From: Centroberyx gerrardi
Lineage: Eukaryota; Chordata; Actinopteri; Beryciformes; Berycidae
Assembly (NCBI RefSeq): GCF_048128805.1
Contig: NC_136004.1
Coordinates: 23,230,784 to 23,294,783, forward strand
Length of the DNA stretch: 64,000 nucleotides
Reading direction: 5' to 3'
Shown here piece after piece: positions 26,110-37,727 of the stretch (positions within the stretch are counted from its first letter, which is position 1; every line of letters starts with the position of its first letter). Position numbers and translations under genes: made by a program. Below the pieces are notes generated by a model. It saw only the letters and a program-made list of their open reading frames with translations. It did no database searches and had not been told where the DNA came from.

Positions 26110-29100
26110 CTATCTGTGGAGCAGGACGAAGGCCTCCAGCTTCTCGGGGATGTTTCCTCGGTAGTCGAGGCTGTGCTTGACGATGGCCCTGGCGGCGAGG
26201 CACTGCAGCGTGGTGTGGTTTATGGGCTGGATGACGTTCCTGGCCAGCTCCTTCTCGTCCAGCAGGTCGCAGGCCGTCTGCTGGAAGGCGTTGGTGCTGT
26301 CGAAGTGGGTCCCGCATGAAATCAGCAGGTTCATGATGTCGGGGTGACCGTTGGAAGCTGCCACGTGGAGAGGGCTGAGGGGGTGGCATAGATAATATAG
26401 TATTATTATATAATGATTCATTAAAAGACAGAAGAGATAGTTAACTGAATACTGGTCTGGAGAAAAAAATAACAAGTTCACAATGTTGGAGTAACTGGTG
26501 GAGGCGTGCTGGTACAATGAAATAGATTATTAGCACATTTTCATTTCCCTTGTCACTTTATGGATCTTATTGTTGTTCTACTACTTTCCACTATGTTGTT
26601 TCAAATGAACTAATATGAATGAGGAATATTCATCCAAACTAACTCATAACTCAATGTATTAAACAAATAATTTTATACCCCCAAAAAAATGACAAACAAC
26701 AACAGCTGAAAATGTTAGTAAAATCTGAATAGTCAAAGAACAGGGACGAGAATTACTAAGGCTGAAAACAGCGAAGAAGAAAAACAACAGACCTGTTGTC
26801 ATCTTCATCTCGGCTGTTGACATCTGCTCCACACTCCAGGAGGATGGAGGCGACGGTGAGGGAGGGGAACTTGCAGACGGGGTAGCGGCCCACACAGGTG
26901 GTGTTGCGGTCGACCGCCAAGTGGAGTGGACTGTAGCCATTCTTACCACACGGCTGGAGCTTCAGGAACCTGCAGGGAAGGAGAAATGGACGTCAACTTT
27001 TCATTCAAGAAACGGCAATGAACTGATAATGGACCACGAACACATCATGGTTACATCTTATTTTTATTGCATGCCACAGTGCGCATCACCTCACAGATAA
27101 TATTTGGTGTAACGTATCATGGTGCATAAAGCTGGTGGAACTCCTGAATTGACACCCTTCTGTCCTTGAGGCTCATCCTACAGTACAAGACAATTTCTGA
27201 ACTGGAAAAGCAGATTTTGAGGTTTGGATGCTTTGCACTATGGAGCAGATGATCTCATTCAATTCAAACAAAGACCAGTCGTCTTTATGCACTTGGTTCA
27301 TTGACAGGAATTCACAAAAGGCATGAAGCAGAGGAGAAATACATGGTTTAGGTTATTTGAAGCGCTTTTCTTCGACAAAGGGGGCTCTCAATGTGTTGTA
27401 GCACCCCAATTGGCATAAATTCACAATACAAGAGCAAATACAAGACACTGCATGACAGGCCTGTGTAACTGGCTGTAGCTGCACGTGGGTTTCCAAGGCA
27501 ATTTTCAGAAATGAGGTCAAAGAAAATCACACAGTCACAGAAATTTTCTCTCTCTCAAAATAACCATATTTCATAAATGCGCACACACACACACCCACAC
27601 CCACACACAGATAGCCTCCCTCTACATAGTTTGATAATTACTAAGGCCACTTATAAATGATCTTCCTCACTACAGACAATAAATTACTGTTAATAAATTT
27701 ATTAATTTACACACAAAACACACACCTATAGATGGTTTCCTTCTTGAAGTGATCCTGCTCGGCAGTACACGGCACCTTCTCCAAGAGGCAGATGAGGTGC
27801 AGGATGATTGACAGGGCCTTGCTGAGCTGGGCGGGGTCAGGCGGCACCGGCCCGTTCTGTTTGACCGCCCGCTCAATCTCCAGTACGCTCTTGGTCAGGA
27901 TCCCCATCAGGTCCTCAAATGACACAGAAGTCCCCAGAAGCCCCTTGGCCCTGTCCTGGAGCATGAAGGAGAAGAGCTCGGCGAAAGACAAGAGGCTGGA
28001 GGCCGTCATGGGGCTGAGGGGATCCAGGTTGCTCTGCTGCATGTCCAGTGCGTACTTCCACAGGTTGATGCAGCGCTCAAAGTTCCCCGAGTCGGCGTAG
28101 ACGGCGCCACGGTAGCGGATGTAGTAGGACGTGTCTGGGTGCTGAGGGCCGAGGATTCTCTCACGGATGAGCAGCGCCTGCATTCGCATCTCATCTGGGT
28201 CAGATATCAGCCCGTCCAGCTCTTCTCCGTTGTTTACCTGGGATGAGGAGTACAAGGTTAAGACAATGAGTGGTACAACAGCCAAGTTTCTCTGAACACA
28301 GTCTAGGAGTTTCCATGTAGAAGACGTGGGGAAGTCAAGTTTTGCAGAAGCAAACAACTCAAATAGCTGCCATGGGACTGCTGCAGTGGGTACTCCATGT
28401 GCAAAGCTCAATCAACATCAGTTATAGTTTTCTTTTGTTTCCTTTGTGTCTGAATAACAATTTTGTGAAACAATTCTGGTCTAGTTCTCTTTTTACTATT
28501 CCGTTTTACCATTCCTCAACACCACACCTTTTTGCTGGAACCACCCAAAAAAATTAATTGAATATTGCACTTTTGGACCCATTGTGCAATCGTTTTGCTT
28601 CAGAACACTTGGATTATGCTGTTTGGAGTAATTTTATGGCCGTTTTCTGCCCCTTTTTAGAACTGTAACGAAGCGGTCTCCATTCACTCCAGTTGTTTTA
28701 GAGACAGCTGAAATGAAGCTGCGCCAGCTGGCTCACTGTGTGTTATATTGACATACAAAATTCACAAGTGTTTCAACTGGCATGAGGGTGACTAGATAAT
28801 GACAACATTTTCATTTTTGGGTGAACTATTCCTTTAAGACTGAATCATCTATCAAAGAAGCAAAAGCACAAATAATCATTACACATAAATTGAACATGTA
28901 TTCAAGAGCATTGGTCCAATTTCAGCCAACCGAGTCGTTTACTTCCTCAAAACTTGACCTCGTAATCCTCAAGCTAATACTCACCTCCCTGGCGTAGTCG
29001 TATGCCATGATCAGCTGCTTCGGTTCCGGTTTATGGATAATGTTGTTACTGTCCATGTACCTGAGGTCCATGGCCCTCTTCCAGTACTTTAAAGCTCCGA

Positions 29101-32100
29101 GCAGATCTCGCTTCTTGTCCACGAACGTGGCTCCCAGGAGCTCCAGAGCATCGATGCGTTCCCTGTGGCTCGTCTGCAGAGGAGAGAACAGAACTTCATC
29201 AAGTGCAATTTGTCTTTTTGCATATTCCTCCAACATGCAATTCATCTAAAAGGTCAGACCATAGTTTCAACCACAGTGCCTTGCTGAACGGCACATGGGC
29301 AGCGATAGTGGACCTCAACGATTCAATACCAGCTACTATGCAGTTGCCAGTTTACAGCAAGTGTGGACATGGTCGGGTTATGGTCATTTTGTACAGAGCT
29401 CTGCGTCTGCACCAAAACCCCTATTGAAAAAAACGAATGGGTGTGGAAAGATTATCCGCAGAAACAGAGAATCCTTTTTGGAAATACAGTGTGTGGCTGC
29501 TACAGCCAACAAATTACAATGCTGGTGACCCGATATCTTCCCTTCGGTAAAATATAGTTTCACATGTTTGAACTAGTTGAGGTAGCCCTGAATTATCTTG
29601 CCAGACAGATTAATAGCCTCAAAAACAGACACATCACTTGCAAGTTAAACAAAGCACTGCCCATCAGTTTTGTATCCAAGTGTTCAAAATTTGCTCAACG
29701 GCTGTTTTGCCCAAGTCTGGTGAATCCAAGCAATGATTGCAGTGCTGTCACTGCTAATCTCTATAAAGAGCACAGCAGACTGAAAAAAAACGATCAAAAA
29801 CAAAAAAAACAAATCAATTACAGGGTCACTGTAACTAAAAGAATAATTGACAATAATAATATGGAGTTGTGCACATATCTTGCAGATAAACCCTCCATTG
29901 TTAGTGATGTAAACTCTGACCTGCTGGTGTGTTGTCAAGTAATCTACGATGTTAGTGTGGCCTGTGACGCTGGCAGAGAGCAGGGGTGTCATGCCGTAGC
30001 CGTCCCGCTCCATGGACGCCCCGTACTGCAGCAACATCCGCATTATCTCCAGACTGCCCGACTCCGCACAGTCGTGCAGCGCTGTGTTGCCTGGGGACAG
30101 AGGGGAGACAGGTCTTATAATAGGCTATTCAAGATATTTATATTCAGTGACAACACAGACGAACGCAGCATTTCCACGCACAGATTTGTACCTGGAATTT
30201 GGTTTTAAAGTATTCTCATTCACTGTACATCAATATTATTCTAATAAGCAACACTTAATTATGATTTAATATTATTTTAATATGCATCGGTTTGACATTC
30301 TATTTGTGGTGGTCACCATAAATAAAATGATGTATGGGAAACACTGGAAGGACTGCAAACACATTTAATTCTAGCTCACAGCTCCACGCTGCCTAGGGAA
30401 GAGCAAGTTGTGGCCCTCGCTGTTGCTATGCAACTATTGGAAAACCCCAACTGAGGCACGGTGCCCTTTTGATAAAGCTGAAATGGTTTTTACTTCCACT
30501 GCCTGGCGCGCAGAGGGGCTGAAAACATTCTCCATTCTCAGTGCTGTCCAAAGTGCATCCTTTCCATTATAAATAATGAAAAAAGGTCAATGCTGAAAAA
30601 GAGAAGTGGACACGCAGTGGACGATGATGCCAGACTCAACGCTGGCCCAAACAGACTATTGTGATGCGGATTCACAATTTTTGAGTCGCTCTATGCAAGA
30701 GCCGGTGGGTACATCTATTCACTGTACTATTGCAAGAGCCATGGTGGGTTTTCTACCTCTGAAAGAAACATGTCAATACTTACTTCAAGGGTGACATGAA
30801 ACTTTATACGTCTTATAGTCAACATGAAAATAATATCACAAAACCACTTGTTTATGCTGCGTTTGATGTCTCAAAGCACTTAATGCCACATCGTTTCCAT
30901 CAAAACACATTAGTGCAGTGTTTAAAGGGTCTCATATTATTCATTTTTCATGGTTTTGTTTTCAAATACACAATGGCTCACAATAAGAATAATGTTCTTC
31001 ATGGTGTTTTGCAAATAGGCTAAATGCAGTTTAGTTTAGTTAAAAGTTGAATTGGATGAATGTGAAGACTCAGTCCTAACAGGCAGAACAGTCACAATAC
31101 TGGACCCTGATTGGCCGACTACATCAGCTCCTCTTATTCATATGATGTAAATCTGCTGAGTGGATGCTTTCCAGTGGGTGTGTCAGCTCAAATGCTGCAA
31201 ATTGGCCTGATTGGAAGGATTTCTGTAATTCTTAAGTGAGGGAAGCCAATCAAGATTAAGTCCAGTTGTGATGCGTTTACTGGAGTTAGTCTGAAACTGC
31301 CTGTAAAAAAGGATGGATTTTTGAAAATGGAACTTAAAATTAAATTAATTAAACAAAATCAAACATTAACAATGTCTTCATTAAACATGTTTTATGTTTA
31401 ACAGGTCTCTCTACCAAGAAATCAGGGCCAATTACGAATAGTAAACATTTCAAACAGTTTGAGCTGTTGAGCAGTTGCTTCGGTCGAGATGAGATGGGTA
31501 GTGAGTATTTTGGGGGAGAGAGCTCATGTTCCCTTAAAGTAAATGAATCCATATCAAACTTTAAGTTCCTTCTTGTCTGCCTATTTGGTGATGGCCTTAA
31601 ACTCTTTTTTTCTGTGTAATGCAGCTCTGGCTTGCCTCTGACCTGCTCTCTCCATCAGTACACCGTCTGAGGCTAACCCATATTCAAGCAGATAGGACCA
31701 AACAGGGTTAGCCAGGGCTTAGGCCTACTCATTATTTGTTCCCCAGTTTTTCCCAAAACTACATTCCTGAGATTTTCTGCTCCTCTCGCTCTTGACAGAG
31801 AAAACTAATTGGCTGGGGGGTAGTTTAAAATAAACTAACTCCAGGGTTTCCTCCAGTGTATTACAGGCCAGACAGGCAATCTGGGCTAATTTGCTAATTT
31901 GCTCCCTGCATGTCCAAAATATTGGAGAAAAAGAAGTTCCTAGGATCTGTGTTATGGCTTGGGTTGGCTGGCTACTGTCAAATGGACAACTGATTATATA
32001 GTCACATGTTCAAATCCCTTTTCAGTATTACATTAATGTACCAATTGATGAAGGAAATAGGAATAGCCTATTATTACATTCTGTCATCATGCTGCCATAA

Positions 32101-33303
32101 ATGTGCCACTGGGCCTGATTCGGGCCTCCCTCAAACCCAGTTGCCACCTTTCTGGAGGGAAATGCTGACCATCAATAGTTTTATGTGTTAGAAATGGGTT
32201 AAGTTTGACCCGTCGGGAGGACAAGTTCACTTCCACTAACAAAACAAGTTAATCCAGAACCTTAGACAACCTCTCCAAAAGCAGGGATTAGTCTGGAGAC
32301 TCATTATGGGCCTCAATACAGATTTTAGGCTATCGTAAGCCTATGTGAGGGCATCTCACTGACAGGTGGGAGAAGTGGTAGCCTATATTGAAGAAATTCA
32401 TACTCCAAGAAGTAGTGGTTTGTCTAGCGAGGACGAGTGCTGGCCACAACTTTTTAGGCAGTTCGATAAGCTATAATTGTGGTATCCGAAGCACACTTTT
32501 TTTTTCTAACTTGCCTGCCTTCCTCCATCAAACACAATGTCCATTGGTTTTTGCCGATTTGCCATTTCATACCCAATTCATACACATGTATTCTTGGTCA
32601 GCCATTCAGTTGTTATGGGGGAAGGAATATAATATATTCTTCAACTACGGCCAATTTTTCCCAGTGATTGGACAAATACAATTGCATTCACACATTACAT
32701 AAAAATAAGAACAATACTATCAACAGTTGAAGAGAGTGAGCCCTGTTTTGTGCTGACAAGGTATGAATTTGGCCTAGCATTGAAAGGATTTAGGTAGCTC
32801 CAATAAGCAGTCTACACAAACTTCTGTACATAAGTAACTCAGAGGCCATCTCAAATCACTGTGATCGTTTTTGCCATTGCGTTTCATACGCTTAATTTAA
32901 TTTTGTAAAAATCTTCCAAGAAACATTGTAGTGTGCATCAACTCAGACAAGACAAAGGCCTCAAAGCCAAAGGGTCAAAACAACTAAATAGAAAGTATGA
33001 GCTTTCAGGTTTCGGACACACCCACTGAATCAGTCCAAGTTGCCATTGTCTGCCCCAAAGCCTTCCATTGTGAAACCAGAAATTAATTTTATTCTGTTGA
33101 GTCATGTAAATGGAAACATGCAAATGTACAGGTTACTGTTTCACATCATTCACCACTGAGAGTTTATGTGGAGTACAGAATTGAAACCAATTGAAATAAT
33201 AAAATTTGCTCAACCGTATAAACAACCACAGCTGATCTTATCTCAGGGGACAGAGGATGACTGTGAGTCAAAGAGGCCACTGTATCTCATTTGGTTGTTA
33301 TTG

Positions 33304-33355
<52 letters not shown>

Positions 33356-33946
33356 AACAGACCATGTGCATTATGTATTGCGTGTGCCCTGGACCCACTC
33401 ACCTTTCACACTTTTCCTGTTGACATCTGCACCTTTCTCCAGCAGATACTGCGCTATTTCCTTGTGTCCTTTGTAACAGGAGATCATCAGACACGTGTGT
33501 CCGTGTCTGTTGGCCACCTCCAAGTCAGCTTTGTGCTCCACCAGGTATTTCACAATGTCCAGGTGACCGTCGAAGCAAGCCGCCCTGAGGGGGGTTGAGT
33601 TGGTAAGAGTCGTGTTGTTGACAGAAGCCCCGTGGCCCAGAAGGGACTGAACCACTTTAAGGTGCCCAGCCGCCGAAGCGGCCCAAAGAGGGGGGGCTCC
33701 CTCGATGGTCTCCCCGTCAAAGTTCACCGACCCCCCGACCTCGACCGGAGCGCTGCAGCACTCCAGCAGATACTCCACCAGGTCCAGGTGTCCGTACCGG
33801 GAAGCCATCAAGAGCGGGGTGGCCCCGTTTGTTTTCTCTCCCATCAGCTTGATCACCTCGTGTCCATCTTTGTTCTCCAACAGTTTCTGGAGCAGCCGCA
33901 GCTTGCCGTCCCTGGCTGCGTTGAATACTGCCGTTTTTAGATCCAT
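26110..33946 (-). CDS. fem1c: Fem-1 homolog C, CRL2 substrate receptor, 6 coding exons, 618 aa
   Basis: FEM1C is the substrate-recognition subunit of Cullin-2 ubiquitin ligases and binds C-terminal arginine degrons. Coding exons: 33946-33403, 30090-29921, 29173-28985, 28237-27726, 26969-26793, 26374-26110; phases agree and the total is 1857 nt, giving 618 residues against about 617 in mammals. The first 238 residues are ankyrin repeats (APPLWAASAAGHLKVVQSLL, TPLRAACFDGHLDIVKYLVE, GMTPLLSASVTGHTNIVDYL), followed by a TPR-like middle region (exons 3-4), two further ankyrin repeats (exons 5-6) and a VHL-box-like end (TLQCLAARAI, then IPEKLEAF). The ATG at 33946 is chosen because MDLKTAVFNAARDGKLRLL is the conserved FEM1 start; the upstream frame has no ATG. 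A 5'UTR intron with donor after 34792 and acceptor before 33961 is plausible. Apart from exon 1, the gene has more coding introns than I recall for mammalian FEM1C. Confidence 0.97.
28615..28836. mobile_element. Teleost interspersed repeat end in fem1c intron
   Basis: The segment ending GGTGAACTATTCCTTTAAGA (28820-28839), preceded by GCATGAGGGTGACTAGATAA, is a very common terminal block in fish interspersed repeats of DNA-transposon type. The left border is not clear. Confidence 0.45.
30915..31240. mobile_element. Probable MITE-like repeat in fem1c intron 1
   Basis: TTTAAAGGGTCTCATATTAT opens a block whose style (TTAAAGGGTC..., later CTGATTGGCCGACTACATCA) resembles short non-autonomous fish DNA transposons. 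No terminal inverted repeat was verified, so this is tentative. Confidence 0.3.
33304..33353. repeat. (TG)n microsatellite next to fem1c exon 1
   Basis: About 24 TG units lying 50 bp inside intron 1 from the first coding exon's donor at 33403. On the transcript strand it is (CA)n, a type of tract that can influence splicing through hnRNP L. Confidence 0.9.
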
Positions 33947-34789
33947 TTCCGATGGGATTTCCTTCACCGTTAAGTAAAAAGACAGCGACGTCAGTATACA
34001 ATGTCAGCGAACGTTAGCTCGGGGTGTAGTTTGGACAGGTGGAGAGCGGAACCCTTTGTTTACAGCTAGCTATGACTTTCTAGCTAAACCAGCTAGCGTG
34101 TACATACAAGCCTGACACAATGTATTGATTCCCCAATGTCAGCTTTCTAGTATAAGCATCACAACTATTAACGTTACGTGTATCATTAAAAGCGACTAAC
34201 AACAGAGACGTTTGAGACGAGCCTTCCAGTAATCGATTTGTAGTGGGACGCTAGCAAGGTGGCTAGTCAACTTCCTTGATTAGCTAGCCAGTTAGCTTGG
34301 CTTAGCTTACTTTACAACTACAATGAGTGTCTGTTTTAATCATTCTAGCGTTACTCTTCCACCGACATTTCTTTTCCGCCAACAAGTCCTCTTCCATCAG
34401 ATCTTATTCCTGCCCTTGTCATTGTTAACCATAACGTTATATTCCTGCGACGGCAATGTTTGTATCCGTTTTCAAAGGTATACGCCGAGGGCCGAAAAAT
34501 AACAATCCACCCCCGCTCGTTACGCTGTATTGCTAGCTTAGCTTGCTAGTTTAGCTTGGCTACAAAACGACGTTTCCTCCGTTGATCAGCCAAACAAGCT
34601 AAGTGACAACAGCACGGGAAATGCCCAATATCAGCGCCCTTTTTTCTGTCTCTTTCTCGTCGAGGCACGGCAGGAGATATTATCCATCCATGTAGCCAGT
34701 CAGCAAGCTGGCTCGACAATAATCTCAATGGAGGGGAAGGTAAATTGGGCAGGTTTTCCACCCACTGCTCCACCGGATGATCACGACTC

Positions 34790-34900
34790 ACTTCTGTCAA
34801 ATCGAAAACAATGCAGTCTTTTTTTCTCGACTTGTTCGACGATTGACGTGTGAGCGCTCCAATCACAGAGCTGCCAGACTCGGACGCAGCCAATGAAGAG
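34790..34900 (-). promoter_or_regulatory. fem1c promoter / first exon region
   Basis: Two CCAAT boxes (34859-34863 and 34890-34894) lie in GC-richer sequence upstream of a strong donor (GACAGAA|GTGAGT, exon end 34792). This suggests a short non-coding first exon starting near 34830-34850. The distance to the tmed7 poly(A) signal is only about 0.45 kb. Confidence 0.45.
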
Positions 34901-35339
34901 CAAGAAAAAAATTAGGGCGAAATAAATGAAATAAAAATCCTGCTCTTCGAGTAACCTGGAATTTTGTATATTAACTTTTTTGGAGGATCTTCGGACGGAG
35001 ACACCAACAACGGAACTGTTAAAATGCTTTTATCCGCCGGTTAGAGAAACATTGAAAAATGACTTGAGATGGGTAGTACTGACTATAAATTACTTTGATT
35101 ATATCACCCCCTACAGGCTGAAAGAAGAAACAACAAGACCAGAGTCAAAGTGACAGAGCAATCAATTGTGTAGGCTAGTCAATTACTAATACAGATTCAC
35201 ATTACTGGGAAAGTTGTTCCTGTAGTCAGGAGCTCCATCCTTCAGGTCACTCACACATTTAACCATTGTTATCAATAAGACACACAAGAAGTGTTCATTA
35301 ATGATTAAATAAATTCAAAACCAGACGTTTACCAGAAAG

Positions 35340-35345
35340 TTTATT
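35340..35345 (-). terminator. Probable tmed7 polyadenylation signal
   Basis: Plus-strand TTTATT gives AATAAA on the minus strand, about 2.4 kb downstream of the tmed7 stop and just upstream of the fem1c promoter. Confidence 0.5.
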
Positions 35346-37727
35346 CAGCTATGCCAATAAGTTAACAAGTCCCCAGAGTGCCTAAGAAAAAAAAAGTGTC
35401 TAGAGACAGTGGACAAACCTAAAGTAAAATGACAACACCGCACCACCAACGAAAGAAATACCTTCTATAAAAGGAAATACAGAATTTTACTTTTAACACA
35501 CCAGATTCTTATTTATCTCCTTCAGCCAATTATATCAGAAACAAAACTAAGACGAGCATAGTTTTAACTTGAAAATGAACATAGCATAACATAGGAAGAG
35601 AAGTCAAACCACATTTAACTAATGGCCAAAATAATAAACCTTTCAATTAAGATTCTTAAATCTGTTAATAAATTGTAATTTCACAGGGTTCCCACCACCC
35701 TACAAAGTTGAACAAAAAAGCCAAAGAAATATATTTTTGGTCTCTTTTCAAGGTTAGGTGTAAGGTATAAGTTAAATTTATGACAAAACTCTCACATGAA
35801 GAGAGTGATGTGCTCCTGTGTTGCCAGTAGGTGATTTGATCTAGATCGCCTTCATTGCTGTTGTCTGGTGGCTCTCAGAGCACTGGGACAAGTACTTCAA
35901 ACAACTACAATGTATTAATGCATCTCATGTTTTCAGCCTCATCTATGAAGAGCTCAATTTGCCACCTGATTTTTTACAAAGGTGGCATATCCTAGAAAAG
36001 CAACAAAAAGAAAGAATCACTGATTGCATAAATCCTGGCTGAAATGAGGGCTGCTTGCTTGGAACGAACCCGCTACTGTGTAATGCTTCTTGCAGGCCTA
36101 AATGTCTATTCAAATCTCATGTCAAAACAAAACATAGAAATCTAGGATAAGAGCACATTTTCTTTCCATATCGCAGTTTGAATCTGGTGACCAAAGAATC
36201 AGGTAATGACACTGGGAGAAGTCAGAGCCACACGTTTTCAAACACATTTCCTCTCAATCCTCCCAAGCCATCTAAATCTTTACAGTTCCTTTTGAAAAGG
36301 AATTTGTTTGCTGTCCAAATGGCCAGTGAGAGTATAACCTTTCAAATTATAACTCAAATTACCAGTATGTTCTTACATTCAAACATTATTTTGCAAAACA
36401 ATATTCATTTTACAACAGTGTTGTAAAAGCCAAGAGAACAATATGAGCCCACACGATATAAGCTGTTACAGTTTAAATAGCAAAGGCAGAATTGGAGATA
36501 TAAACATAGTAAGCGATCCTATGAAAGACAACGTTTTTAAAAAAGTTGTTGCATGTGAAACTGTTGACATTGCCACTTAACTCACAACATGTTTGTTATT
36601 TGCAATCACAAGTATCATGTTTTTTTCTTTTTGTCTTCCACACTAACATTCACATAGCTGTAATACAGAAGAGCCTACCTGTAACTATACAATTTCAAGG
36701 AGATAATTCACCAGGGTGTGTTAAAAAGTAAATTTGTAGCATGACCTCATTAAAGCGTATAATTCAGCACATGTAATCCAAAAATATTAAATGAAAAACT
36801 GCTTTGAATGTTTGTTTTTGAAGGAATTGTGTCTGCAGTCCCTCAAGGGAGAGGAACTGGTTCTGCACCTCTGATTTCTACCCTTCAACCCAAATGCAAA
36901 CTTGAGTGTGACTGTTTCAAGCAAATATTAGGTTAAAGGTGGCTTGTTTCATACTCTGTAGCATACTTCCTTCAAATAACTGTGTCAAATAAACTGTCAT
37001 CTTAAATACAACTGATGAAAGGGAACACAATGGCTAGACTGTCTCACACAGTCCCATCAGGTCTGATTAACAAAGGGAAGGAAAAATGCCCGAGGGTTTT
37101 CCTAACCAAATACAGCCTTTGTGGGGAACTCCCTTTACCTAGCCTATGTTGGTTTTACTGATCCAATGCTACGGGAAAAAAAATCTCTTACACTCTGACT
37201 ATATTTAGGTGCAACTGCCACTCCCTCGGCTATCACAGTGCACACGTTCGGCTGAGAAAGGGATAATAGATCTGGAACAGAGGGGAAGAGATGATGGAGG
37301 CAGACCTGGGCAACAAGAACACATTTAGAAAAAAAAACAAAAAATAGCACATTTAGAAAAAGAACACATTTAGAAATGATTTCAAATTGTTAAAGTACTT
37401 GAGGTTTGCTTAAGTTATTTGACCAGCCACTTGAACTGCCTGCAATATAGATACTTAAAAGCAACACTTAATCAAGCACTTCTTGTTTTGTTTTTTTTTA
37501 CCCCTCAAAAACATTTGAAACATATTTAACTATTTTGCCGAGGGCGTGGTTGCATAAAGCTTCTAAGAATAGGAGTGCTGACTGAGGATGACTTGTCAGA
37601 CCTTATGAACTGACAGTCTGATATGATACAATCTCAGATAAGCACTGCTATTCTGACCTGCTTTATGCGTACAAGCCCAGATCTGGATGAAGGAAGTGAT
37701 GACATGGCTCCCAGGGTTCAGAGATTG
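35346..37727 (-). other. tmed7 3'UTR
   Basis: Long AT-rich UTR between stop codon and candidate poly(A) signal. No gene on either strand; the open frames at 36178-36426 and 36546-36731 are low-complexity AT-rich frames. Confidence 0.55.

Noticed and set aside
25803-26319. Overlapping plus-strand open frames of 96-135 codons
   Set aside because: They are antisense shadows of the last fem1c exon and its GC-rich 3' flank.
28238-29920. Two fem1c introns of exactly equal length (747 bp each)
   Set aside because: Their sequences and ends do not resemble each other, so the equal length is taken as coincidence.
34546-34893. 115-codon open frame upstream of fem1c
   Set aside because: It begins with TTG and contains no ATG; it covers the promoter and 5'UTR and resembles no known family.
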